This document shows positions 27,927 to 37,584 of a stretch of 64,000 nucleotides of DNA, piece after piece. The stretch is taken from contig NZ_LT984798.1 in assembly GCF_900243745.1 (NCBI RefSeq), positions 1,048,501 through 1,112,500 on the forward strand. Reading direction: 5' to 3'. This DNA comes from Desulfovibrio sp. G11 (GTDB lineage: Bacteria; Desulfobacterota; Desulfovibrionia; Desulfovibrionales; Desulfovibrionaceae). The position numbers and the translations under genes are program-made. How positions within the stretch are numbered: the first letter of the stretch is position 1; every line of letters starts with the position of its first letter. Below the pieces are notes generated by a model. The model did no database searches. It was given only the letters and a program-made list of their open reading frames with translations, and was not told where the DNA came from.

Positions 27927-30900
27927 ATGGCAGACGTTAAGCTTTCTCGCCCGGCCTCCGGACAGCAGTTTGTTATCCCCAGCGCTCCTGATGCCCGTCT
28001 GGTTCTGGACTTTCCGGCAGATCAGGTAAGCATTGACCGGCCCGAAGGTTCCAGCAGCCTGTTCTTTCACTTTGATGATGGTGCGTCCATAGAGCTGCAA
28101 AATTTTTACGGGGCGTATAATAAAGAAGCCCTGCCGGAATTTGAGATTGACGGTCAGCTTATTGCTGGAACAGATTTTTTTGAGGCCTTCGGGCCTGACC
28201 TTGTGCCTGCTGCAGGCCCCGCATCTGCCGAGCGCGGCGCGAGGTATAACGAATACTCCGATATGGGGCTTGCCGAAGGCGTCTGGCATCTTAATGAGCT
28301 TGATTACCGTCTGGCTTTTGACACTCCGCAAACTGACGATGAGTGGGCGTACGGCGTTATTGACAATCTCGCCCCCACGCTCAGCACCGGTGGTGCGCCC
28401 ATCACTCTCGGGCTTACAGAAACCGGCTGGGACGGTGTGAGCACCGCCAGCCCGGCTCCGGTCCGCACCACGGGCAGCTTTACCGTGCGCGATCCCGATG
28501 GCGACAGCCTCACAGCCACGGTAACCATTGGCGGCAAAACTGTGGCGGTGAGCCTTGCCGGTCCCACCACGGTTGAAAGCGACTATGGTACGCTGGTCAT
28601 CACGCCCAGCGGCCGTGGTTCCGACGTCACCTTTGACTTCGAGTATACCCTCAAGGAAGACCCGTACAGCAAGGCAGACCAGCTGGCACAAGGCGAGCAG
28701 GTTACCGACGGCATCGTCATATCGGTCAATGACGGCATGGGGCATACGGTCAACCAGCCCGTCAACGTGGTTATCACAGGCAGCAACGATGCGCCGGATA
28801 TCACGGGCGTGGTGAGCGACATCGGTGGCGCTGACGGCCATACCGTCAAGGATGACGGCGTCTTCGGCAGACAGGGCGATCAGAAAACAGGAACCATCGG
28901 CACAGACGAAAATGCAGCCATCCATACCCCCGGCACAGAAAACGGGCAGATGCGGCTCTCCGTCAGCGGCAAGATTCTTGCCCAGGACCCGGACAGCGAC
29001 GCGGAACTGACCTTCGGCTTTGTAGACAAAAGCGGTAGCGCCCTTGCGGCGGGTTCCGAACTGGGCATGCTGCCCGATGGCACGACCCCCATCACTGTCA
29101 CGGACGTGAGCGAATCTGATGGCATTCTTGTTATCGAAACCGACTACGGCACGCTGACCCTGGTCACCACGGGGGCGGACGCCGGCAGCTATACCTTTAC
29201 GCTGCACAAGGATGCCGACGCCACCAACAGGCTGGCGGAAAACGAAGAAATTACCCTCACCCTGCGCCCCACGGTTACCGACAACCACGGCGCTACAGAC
29301 GGCAATGCCGGGGTTACCCGTCCGGATGCCGACGGCGCGTCCTCTGCCGTCAACGACCTTGTGATCACCATCAAGGGCAGCAATGACCTGCCCACGGTGG
29401 AAGGCAGTTCCTGGACAAAAACAGCGCCGGGCAGCGTCACCGAAGATGCCTCTGTCAACACGATTACAGGCACCATCACAGCTACGGATGTGGACGCCGA
29501 TGAAGGCGCGACCCTGCGTTACGGCTTTAACCACAACGGCACCATGGTGGAAACGCTGTATGTGGTTCCCGTGGGCGAAGCTGACGGAAAACTGACGTAT
29601 GCTCTTGCAACCGAAGCCCCGGCCGACGGCAACTACTACGGCACGCTGACCATTACGGGCAGCGGCGCTTCAGCCGACTATGCCTTTGCGCTGAATAATG
29701 ACGCGCCCTGCACCCAGGCACTGGACGACAGCAGCTCCAAAACCGGTAGCGGCCCGGACTGGTCCTCTCTGGAGGTCACGGTTCCTGTGGTGGTGATGGA
29801 CGCGGTTGGCGGCTATGCCCAGGAAAACATCCATCTGACCATCAATGGCGTCAACGATGCGCCCGTGTTTACCAGCGCTGACGCCTCCCACAGCGTCAAA
29901 GAAAGCGGCGTATACGCCGAAGGCAAGCGCGATGGCGTGTTGCACAGCGCGGAAAACGCGGCAACCACGGACGACAGCTTTACCACGGGCGGCAGTGTTG
30001 CGGCCAGGGATGTGGACGGTCACGGCGCAAGTGATACGCTGACCTACGGCCTTGTGGATGAACACGGCAAGCAGTTCGGCGGCACGAGCGGCGAGGGCGA
30101 GGCTACCATCTACGTGACCGCCGAATACAAAGACGGCGCATGGACGCCTTCCTACAGCAGCGATCCCGCCACTGCCGATGCCCCGGGCTATCTCGGCAAG
30201 CTGGTCATGGGCAAGGACGGCAACTATACATTTACGCTGAAAAATGATGGCATTGCCGATTCCATTGCCGAGGGCGACAAGGTCGACCTTGCCTTTACGC
30301 CTGCCGTACATGACGGCACGGAGTACAACAAGGCGGGCGAAGCACCGACCATTGCAATTACTGTTAATGGCAGCAATGACGCACCCACCATCACGTCGCA
30401 CGACAGCCGCCTCAGCGTTACAGAAGGCGCATTTGGCGGCGAAGCCGGTGTGGCTTCGGCCAGCGGCACGGTTCACGGCGCGGATGTGGATAAGGGCGAT
30501 GCCCTCAGCTATCACCTGACCCTTGGCGGGGATACAGGTACACTTGACGGCGCGGCCCTGCACGGCACCCTGTATGTGGTGAGCGACGGCCAGGGTGGCG
30601 TCACGCTTTCCGCCGATCCGGTCAGCGGTGAAACCTACGGCAAGCTGATCATGAGCGCCGACGGCACGTATACATTTACGCTGGATAATGACAGCCCCGT
30701 GGTGCAGAAAATGACCACGGACGATAAGCAAACGCTGGATTTCACCGTGGCTGTGGTGGACGACAAGGGCGCGTATGCCCACGAATCCGTCACGCTGACC
30801 ATCAATGGCGCTAACGACGCGCCCTATATGCTCAGCCAGAAGGGCGTCGGTACCGTCAAGGACGATGGCGTGTACAGCGCAGGTGGTGACTCCGGCCCGC

Positions 30901-33900
30901 TTAATCAGGACGAACTCAATCCGGTGACAAATACCGACGCCGCTGATCCCGGCGCGGGTACGTTCAAGCAGAGCGTAAGCGGCGCGGTAAAGGCCGAGGA
31001 CTACGAAAACAATCCGCTCACATACAAGCTGGACAATTCCGGCTCATTCCCCGATTCCGGCGCGCCTGCCGGCTATGACGACGGCAACTGCACCACCATC
31101 ACCAATGACTATGGCACGCTCTACCTCAAGGACGACGGTTCCTACACCTTTGTGCTTGATATGGACAGCCCCGAGGTCAACGCCCTGGGTGAAAGGGATT
31201 CGCACGTCATCAAGTTCCCGGTGAGCGCCAGCGACGGCAACAGCAGTACATCATTCGACAACGCCATTACCATTACGGTCAAGGGAACCAACGATGCGCC
31301 TGTGCTGGGCGAACCGCAGTGGACGAAGGGCAGCGAAATAACGCAGGATCTGAACGCTTCCGCCACAACGCGTATTTCCGGCACGGTCTCTGCCACGGAT
31401 GTGGATTCCGGCGATCAGGCCAATCTGAAATTCTACTTTGTTGGTGATGACGGCAGCAGTGTGGCTACCAGGTTTTATGTGGGCCTTGATGGCAGCCTTA
31501 CCGCCACCAAGCCTTCGGGTGACTACCTTGGCGAACTGAACATGAACAGCAGCGGCGGCAAGGGAACCTACACCTTTACGTTGAACAATGCCTCGCCCAC
31601 TGTCCAGGCCATGGGCGAAACGGATACCAAAGACATATCCTTCAAGATTGCGGTACGTGACCCACAGGGTGCGTATGACAAGCAGGAAGGCGACGTCACG
31701 TTCACCATCAGGGGCGGTGATGATCCCACCTTTATCAATACAGGCGATCTGAATCAGGATCACAAACTCATTGAAGCAGGCGTAATGCCCAAGAGCACGG
31801 TGACTGATGCCGATGCCCGGGAATATAAGGACAGCAGCGCGGGCGTGCCCACGGCTACGGGCCGTATCCACGCTACCGATACCGATGCCAGGGATCAGAA
31901 AGAACTGGATGAAGCCCCCAGTACTGAAGGCACAAAGCTGCACTATATCATCAAGGTCGACAGTGAAAGCCATGACCTCAATGAGCGCATGGCTGACGCT
32001 AAAGCTGATGGAAAGAACGCCTTTACCATTGATACGCAGTTCGGTTCGCTGACCATCATGCGTGATGACGCGGGCGGCTTCAAGTACGAATACGCCGTGG
32101 ACAACACAAATCCTGACGTGCAGAAAATGAACCTTGGCGACAAGGCGAGTGATGGTTTTACTGTGCTTGTCAAAGACACGGTTGCGAACAAGACGGTATC
32201 TGAAGCCCCGGTAAAGGTCACCATCACGGGCGCCAACGACAGGCCCACCCTTGACGTCGACAGCCTCAAGGGCGGCACGATCGAAATTACCGAAAACACC
32301 GACGGCAAGAATCTGGTGGGCCGGGTTGAAGTTGCCGACGTTGAGCAGGGTATCGGCAACAAGGGCGGCCACAGCGACTATGAAGCCGTGAGCAAGGGCT
32401 TCACCTTTTCTCTGGTAACGGCCAAAGACGCCCTTACGGCAGAACAGATTGCCGGGCTCAAGACAGACGGCAACCTTGAAGATGAAAAACTGTTTAATCC
32501 CGGCAGCGACAGCCCTGTTTTACAGGGTGAATACGGCCGCCTGACCATTGACCAGGCCACCGGCGAATACAGATATGAGCGCACGGCTGACCTGACGACT
32601 CTTGCTGAAGGCAAGACGGTTACCGACGTTTTTTACGTGCGCGTCAAGGATGCCGACGGCGCGTATTCTGAAATCAAACCCATTGAGATTACCATCCACG
32701 GCAAGGATAACGCGGGCTGGCTCACCAACAACAGCCTGACCGTCACGGAAGACGGCGTTACCGGCAACGTGCAGGGCATCCTCAACTGGAAGGGCGATAC
32801 GGAAAAACTGGGCGCCAATGAGGACGTAAGCGGCGGCAACATGAGCGGCAAGCTCGGCTGGCACGACGTTGATCAGGGCGATACGTACAAGGCCGATGGC
32901 TATACCTACGGCGATGCCGCCGTATCGGCCGGCGGCGCCGGGGCAATTCCGGAAACGCCGGAAGTGGAACGGAGCGGCAACACGTATGCCGTCAAGGGCT
33001 ACGGTACAGTTACCGTGGACGCAAACGGCAACTATGCCTTCACCAAAAGCGAAACGGACAATGGCGCTTTTGATGCCCTGCAGGCCGGGCAGTCCATCAC
33101 CATCACCATTCCCGTAACGCTCGGAAAAGACACTGCCGGCGCTGATATCACGCAGAATCTTGTGATCACCATCAAGGGTACCAACGATGCTCCGGTGGTG
33201 ACTGATCTGCCTGAAATCAAAGCGGGAGTTGATATCAGCGATATTGACTGGACATCTTCAGTCCTTGTGGATTTTATTCAGAAAGAAGCCCAGAACCAGC
33301 TTGAATACCAGAAGGCGCATGGCGGCGGCTGGGGCAATTTTGATCCGAACAGCTGGCTCATCAAGGCTATTACGGCCATGAACGCCGAGCATCCTCCCTA
33401 CTGGCTTGTGGCAGGGTACAGCAAGGGTGATGCCGGTGAACTGATCAACAGAACGTGGTATAGCGAGGCCAGGGCTGAAAAAATACTGGATGCGATTCAG
33501 CAGGATTCTCACGCTTCCGATGCCCTGAAAGACAGCATGGCAGACTATAACACTGCCGTGGCCACCGATGTCAGCAAGACAGACTGGACGTCATCCGCTT
33601 TCGAGCAGTTCATCAAGCAGGAAGTCCAGAATCAGCTTGATTATCAGAAAGCACATGGCGGCGGCTGGAATACCTTTGACCCGAATAGCTGGCTCATAAA
33701 GGCCATCGGGAGCGATCTGTGGCTTGTTGAAAAATACAATGACCTTGGCATGGACGCCTGGTTGGCTACTGGAACCTGGTTTAATGCGGATATGGCGGAA
33801 AAAATGCTGCATGCCATTGCTGATAATCAGGCTGCCACCGATGCCCTGAAAAAACTTATTGCTGACAAGGTTTCAGACACTGTCATAGGTGAAGGCATTG

Positions 33901-36900
33901 CCGATACCGCCACCGTACTTGATCCCGCCACGGGCGATGTTTCTTCGTATGCCACTGACGTGGACGACGCTGCCGATTCGCTCAAGTTCTTCTTTGTGGA
34001 TAAGGACGGCAACGTGGTGCAGAGCCACGAGGGCAAGTACGGCACATTGGTTGTTCAGCCCAACGGCCAGTACACCTATGTGCTGAATGATAATGTCGCT
34101 GAGCGTGTAACAGAAACCTTTGAAATCTATGTGCGTGACCCCCACAATGCCGTGGCCGACAAGACCATTCCCGTGGTTATTACCGCCAAGCCCATTCCGG
34201 GCGGCGGCTCGGGCGAAGGCCCGGGAGGCGGCACGGGCCATGACGGTATGGCGCTTACCCCCGGCGCGGCAGAAGTGCAGGAAGACGGGGTACTCCACGT
34301 TTCCGGCGATATGGGTGACGGCACTGATCTGGCTCTGCGTCTGACGGGCTATACGTCCGCGGGGGCCGATGACAGCGCTTCGGGCCTCAGCGCCAGAACC
34401 ATAGTCACCGATTACGGCACCATTACCCTGCTGCCTGATGGCACATATACCTATACCCTTAATAACGACAGCAGGGCCGTGCAGGAACTGACTGCTCACG
34501 ACACGATCGAGCAGACGTTTACAGTCAGGAACGGTAAGGGCGAAGAGTCCACCATCACCATCACCATCAAGGGTGCCAATGACGCGCCGTATGTGGTTTC
34601 ACTGGGCGATACGGTATCCTTGAAGGAAGAGGATGGCGGCTGGACGCATACCGACCCCACAGGTTCCTTCACGGTGGCGGATATTGACGCGGGCGAAACA
34701 AAAAGCCTCACGCCAAGCGCCGGTAAAAGCTTCACTGACAATGGTGATGGCACATACACCGTTGAGGGCGAAAAGGGCGGTATCTTCACCATTACCAAGG
34801 GTGCAGACGGCCAGTTCACCTATACCTACAAGGCCGCCGAAGGCAACGACAGCACCAATTACAGGGGCATCGTCGAAGACACGGCAAAGCTGACCATTTC
34901 CAATGGTGATGGTGCGGAGAACCGGGTTACTGTCGACCTGAAAGCCAGCCTCGACTACGCCAATGATGATCCCACGCTTACGGGCGAAGACGGCAAAATC
35001 CTGCTGGCGGAAGGCTCGGAACATGTGGTCATCGAGGATGGCGGTGCGGCAATGGTCGTTACTGGCCAGGTGCAGGCAACCGATCCTGATGTGGACAGTT
35101 CCGGCAGGCCGGACACCCTCACCTATGCCATCAAGGGCAGTGCCACGGGCATGCTCGACTATATGGATGGTGGCGAAAAGCTCGGCACCCTGATTCTGGG
35201 CAAGGACGGCACGTACGAGTTCCATCTCAATACCAGCAGTGAAGCCGTACAGTCCCTCGGTGCTGGTGAGACCAAGGACATCTCCTTTACCGTTGTAGTC
35301 AGTGATGGTCATGGCGGCACGGCTACGGCGCAACTGCCCATTACCATTACGGGAACCAATGACGCCCCGGTCATCAGCCTGCACAATGTGGACGGCAGCG
35401 GCGCTGCCGGGGCCGGCGCACTGCGCGACCTCACGCACGGCGACATGGGGGCGGACTACACTGTGGGCGGCGAACTGAAGTTCAGGGATGTGGATGCCAA
35501 TGACACGGTGCAGCTCTCCCTTGGCGGCAAGATTGACGGGCATGACCTGCGGGGGGGTGACGATACAGATCCCACCCATCTGGATGTCTGGGCCGTCAAG
35601 GACGGCAGCGGCTGGCAGCAGTGCGCTCCCGGCACTGAAGGCGCGATAAAGATGGGCCATATGGAGTTGGACAGTGCGGGTGGTTCAGGCAGCGGCAGCA
35701 CGGGCTACAGGTTTGTGGGTGACAAGGCTGCCCTGGCCCTGATCAACAAGGGCGAAAAACTGGATGTCACCGTGAGCATCAACGCTGATGACGGCAATGG
35801 CGGCGAGACTTCCGCCGACTTTGCAGTCTCCATCACGGGCACCAATACCATCCCCACCATCACGACCGAACCTGTGGACGTGAACATCACAGACGACGGC
35901 AGCACCTATACGGCCAGCGGTTCGATCGTTGCCGCTGATGCCGATGGCGACACGCTGACGTACTTTGTCGAAAAAGACGGCACGGCCCTGGCCGGTACGG
36001 ACGGCACATATGTGCTGGATGGCTATGGCGTCCTGACCCTTGGCAATGACGGCAACTACGTGTTCACACTCAATGATGCAGGCAAAGAAAAGCTGGAAAA
36101 ACTGGGCCTGAAGAATGATGGTACACCGGAAACAGAGCATATCGGCACATTCACCGTCGTGGTGCAGGATCAGTACGGCGCAAGGGCCGAACAGACCCTG
36201 ACGCTGGGCCTTATCGGCAGAAACGACGCGCCTGTGGCCGCCGCTGTTGCTACCGTAGGCCTGACTCTGGACAGCAGCCTTATCCCCGATGCTGACTGGG
36301 GTACGGGCAGCCATGTCTTTGAGCTCGCTACGGATGCGGATGCAAATGACACGCTCGCCTATGCCCATGCCGGGACGAACGCTGTCATTGAAGCAGGCAC
36401 AAGCATCTCGGGCAACTTTGGTACGTTGACCTTCAGCGATAACGCCGGACATCTCGCCTATGAATACAAGCTGGATACAAGCCATGACAATCTGGTCAGA
36501 CTGGCTGAGGCGCATGCTGCCGGTCAGGAACTGAAAGACAGTTTTGGCTACACGGTGAGTGACAACCGAGGCGGTAACGACAGCAGCAGCATTGATGTCG
36601 GCATCACCTTCACTGCCGGGTCCGGTAATGCCGATGCCACAGAGAATCAGTTGATTTTCGGCAACAATGGCAGTGATGATCTGCACGGTGGTGCGGGCAA
36701 CGACATCCTTTCCGGCGGCGCAGGTGACGATCATCTGTACGGCGGCGCAGGTGACGATTACCTCTTCGGCGGTGCGGGCAACGACTTCCTGGACGGCGGC
36801 GAGGGCAATAATCACCTGTACGGTGGCGACGGCAATGACGTGCTGGTCTTCCACCAGGGAGACACTATCGACGGTGGCGCGGGAACGGACATTTTGCTGG

Positions 36901-37208
36901 TCAGTGATAAAGAGGGCGAAGGTTTGAACATTGATGACCTCTTTACGAATACAAGCGGCATTGAAGTTGTCGTGACCGGAGCGGACGTGAACAGCCTGAC
37001 CAACATGGGCAGCCTGGCTGACAAGGGCATCACGTTTAATGCAGATAACCAGGTGGTTCTTGACCATGCCAAGGGCTGGCACGTGGACACCACCGCCAGC
37101 TCCGGCGGCCATGATGTCTGGACAAACGATGCTGGTCTTGTTGTGACTGTAAAGCACGAAGATGAAGGCGATGCGGCTAAAAATGCCATGGTAACGCTTA
37201 CGGCGTAA
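27927..37208 (+). CDS. Giant VCBS/RTX repeat adhesin, about 3,093 residues
   Basis: Predicted secreted or surface-attached adhesin. The N-terminal ~150 residues (VKLSRPASGQQFVIPSAPD...) are non-repetitive and have no Sec signal. They are followed by about 15 VCBS/cadherin-like repeats of 110-130 residues, each ending near G(T/S/A)NDAP and containing YGTLT..DG.YTFTL.N. Residues about 1768-1987 hold two copies of an unrelated Trp-rich domain. A Gly-rich linker (PIPGGGSGEGPGGGTG) follows near residue 2095. The C-terminus has RTX calcium-binding nonapeptides (GGAGNDILSGGAGDDHLYGG-type, about residues 2910-2970) and a terminal domain of about 100 residues, as in type I-secreted proteins. No HlyB/HlyD/TolC genes are in the window. 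ATG 27927 is chosen over 27900, with AGGGTG 9 bases upstream. Confidence 0.93.
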   Translation: MADVKLSRPASGQQFVIPSAPDARLVLDFPADQVSIDRPEGSSSLFFHFDDGASIELQNFYGAYNKEALPEFEIDGQLIAGTDFFEAFGPDLVPAAGPASAERGARYNEYSDMGLAEGVWHLNELDYRLAFDTPQTDDEWAYGVIDNLAPTLSTGGAPITLGLTETGWDGVSTASPAPVRTTGSFTVRDPDGDSLTATVTIGGKTVAVSLAGPTTVESDYGTLVITPSGRGSDVTFDFEYTLKEDPYSKADQLAQGEQVTDGIVISVNDGMGHTVNQPVNVVITGSNDAPDITGVVSDIGGADGHTVKDDGVFGRQGDQKTGTIGTDENAAIHTPGTENGQMRLSVSGKILAQDPDSDAELTFGFVDKSGSALAAGSELGMLPDGTTPITVTDVSESDGILVIETDYGTLTLVTTGADAGSYTFTLHKDADATNRLAENEEITLTLRPTVTDNHGATDGNAGVTRPDADGASSAVNDLVITIKGSNDLPTVEGSSWTKTAPGSVTEDASVNTITGTITATDVDADEGATLRYGFNHNGTMVETLYVVPVGEADGKLTYALATEAPADGNYYGTLTITGSGASADYAFALNNDAPCTQALDDSSSKTGSGPDWSSLEVTVPVVVMDAVGGYAQENIHLTINGVNDAPVFTSADASHSVKESGVYAEGKRDGVLHSAENAATTDDSFTTGGSVAARDVDGHGASDTLTYGLVDEHGKQFGGTSGEGEATIYVTAEYKDGAWTPSYSSDPATADAPGYLGKLVMGKDGNYTFTLKNDGIADSIAEGDKVDLAFTPAVHDGTEYNKAGEAPTIAITVNGSNDAPTITSHDSRLSVTEGAFGGEAGVASASGTVHGADVDKGDALSYHLTLGGDTGTLDGAALHGTLYVVSDGQGGVTLSADPVSGETYGKLIMSADGTYTFTLDNDSPVVQKMTTDDKQTLDFTVAVVDDKGAYAHESVTLTINGANDAPYMLSQKGVGTVKDDGVYSAGGDSGPLNQDELNPVTNTDAADPGAGTFKQSVSGAVKAEDYENNPLTYKLDNSGSFPDSGAPAGYDDGNCTTITNDYGTLYLKDDGSYTFVLDMDSPEVNALGERDSHVIKFPVSASDGNSSTSFDNAITITVKGTNDAPVLGEPQWTKGSEITQDLNASATTRISGTVSATDVDSGDQANLKFYFVGDDGSSVATRFYVGLDGSLTATKPSGDYLGELNMNSSGGKGTYTFTLNNASPTVQAMGETDTKDISFKIAVRDPQGAYDKQEGDVTFTIRGGDDPTFINTGDLNQDHKLIEAGVMPKSTVTDADAREYKDSSAGVPTATGRIHATDTDARDQKELDEAPSTEGTKLHYIIKVDSESHDLNERMADAKADGKNAFTIDTQFGSLTIMRDDAGGFKYEYAVDNTNPDVQKMNLGDKASDGFTVLVKDTVANKTVSEAPVKVTITGANDRPTLDVDSLKGGTIEITENTDGKNLVGRVEVADVEQGIGNKGGHSDYEAVSKGFTFSLVTAKDALTAEQIAGLKTDGNLEDEKLFNPGSDSPVLQGEYGRLTIDQATGEYRYERTADLTTLAEGKTVTDVFYVRVKDADGAYSEIKPIEITIHGKDNAGWLTNNSLTVTEDGVTGNVQGILNWKGDTEKLGANEDVSGGNMSGKLGWHDVDQGDTYKADGYTYGDAAVSAGGAGAIPETPEVERSGNTYAVKGYGTVTVDANGNYAFTKSETDNGAFDALQAGQSITITIPVTLGKDTAGADITQNLVITIKGTNDAPVVTDLPEIKAGVDISDIDWTSSVLVDFIQKEAQNQLEYQKAHGGGWGNFDPNSWLIKAITAMNAEHPPYWLVAGYSKGDAGELINRTWYSEARAEKILDAIQQDSHASDALKDSMADYNTAVATDVSKTDWTSSAFEQFIKQEVQNQLDYQKAHGGGWNTFDPNSWLIKAIGSDLWLVEKYNDLGMDAWLATGTWFNADMAEKMLHAIADNQAATDALKKLIADKVSDTVIGEGIADTATVLDPATGDVSSYATDVDDAADSLKFFFVDKDGNVVQSHEGKYGTLVVQPNGQYTYVLNDNVAERVTETFEIYVRDPHNAVADKTIPVVITAKPIPGGGSGEGPGGGTGHDGMALTPGAAEVQEDGVLHVSGDMGDGTDLALRLTGYTSAGADDSASGLSARTIVTDYGTITLLPDGTYTYTLNNDSRAVQELTAHDTIEQTFTVRNGKGEESTITITIKGANDAPYVVSLGDTVSLKEEDGGWTHTDPTGSFTVADIDAGETKSLTPSAGKSFTDNGDGTYTVEGEKGGIFTITKGADGQFTYTYKAAEGNDSTNYRGIVEDTAKLTISNGDGAENRVTVDLKASLDYANDDPTLTGEDGKILLAEGSEHVVIEDGGAAMVVTGQVQATDPDVDSSGRPDTLTYAIKGSATGMLDYMDGGEKLGTLILGKDGTYEFHLNTSSEAVQSLGAGETKDISFTVVVSDGHGGTATAQLPITITGTNDAPVISLHNVDGSGAAGAGALRDLTHGDMGADYTVGGELKFRDVDANDTVQLSLGGKIDGHDLRGGDDTDPTHLDVWAVKDGSGWQQCAPGTEGAIKMGHMELDSAGGSGSGSTGYRFVGDKAALALINKGEKLDVTVSINADDGNGGETSADFAVSITGTNTIPTITTEPVDVNITDDGSTYTASGSIVAADADGDTLTYFVEKDGTALAGTDGTYVLDGYGVLTLGNDGNYVFTLNDAGKEKLEKLGLKNDGTPETEHIGTFTVVVQDQYGARAEQTLTLGLIGRNDAPVAAAVATVGLTLDSSLIPDADWGTGSHVFELATDADANDTLAYAHAGTNAVIEAGTSISGNFGTLTFSDNAGHLAYEYKLDTSHDNLVRLAEAHAAGQELKDSFGYTVSDNRGGNDSSSIDVGITFTAGSGNADATENQLIFGNNGSDDLHGGAGNDILSGGAGDDHLYGGAGDDYLFGGAGNDFLDGGEGNNHLYGGDGNDVLVFHQGDTIDGGAGTDILLVSDKEGEGLNIDDLFTNTSGIEVVVTGADVNSLTNMGSLADKGITFNADNQVVLDHAKGWHVDTTASSGGHDVWTNDAGLVVTVKHEDEGDAAKNAMVTLTA
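33229..33888 (+). repeat. Tandem duplication of a Trp-rich domain inside the adhesin
   Basis: Two adjacent segments offset by 336 bases (112 residues). Both begin with DWTSS, contain QNQL(E/D)YQKAHGGGW and FDPNSWLIKAI, and end with an amphipathic D/A-rich helix (HASDALKD, QAATDALKK). They interrupt the VCBS array and look helical, unlike the beta-rich repeats around them. I do not recognise the family. Confidence 0.85.
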
Positions 37209-37564
37209 CCGTCAATCGCTGACAGTATAGTGAGAGGGCCGTGCGCATTCCTGAATGCGGGCGGCCCTCTCGGTGTTTATATCAGTGGATGCACCACAAA
37301 AAAATGTGCTGTTGCACCTCGCGTGGCTATCAATTTTTCGTATTTTGCGGTTCCGCACGCCTGCCCGCATGCCACAGTGGGCAATATGCACATGGGCGAT
37401 AGCGTACCCGTCATGCACAACGGGCCGAACTCGCAAAAGAGTGCGGCCCGTTGTCGGCCACGGCGCAGGGCAGCGCCATTGCTGCAGCAGATGGAAACAG
37501 TGATGCGCGGCGCGAAAAATGCGCCCCCAGGAGCGTAATAACTTAACAGGTGTCGTGTTGCGTG
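37209..37564. other. Region downstream of the adhesin
   Basis: It holds the adhesin terminator (37232-37271) and a second hairpin ACAACGGGCC/GGCCCGTTGT (37417-37454) without a T-tail. No gene supported. It ends at the detached outer end of IS256 copy 1. Confidence 0.5.
37232..37271 (+). terminator. Probable adhesin terminator
   Basis: GAGAGGGCCG (37232-37241) pairs with CGGCCCTCTC (37262-37271), with a GCATTC/GAATGC inner stem. The tail is only weakly T-rich (GGTGTTTAT). Confidence 0.65.
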
Positions 37565-37584
37565 GAGGGTGTAAGAAATTTTGT
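37565..37584 (+). mobile_element. Detached outer end of IS256 copy 1
   Basis: Twenty bases beginning GAGGGTGTAA, identical to the left end of copy 2 (21562-21581), ending in GAAATTTTGT, which is also at 20073-20082 in reverse. IS4 copy B follows directly. Confidence 0.88.
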
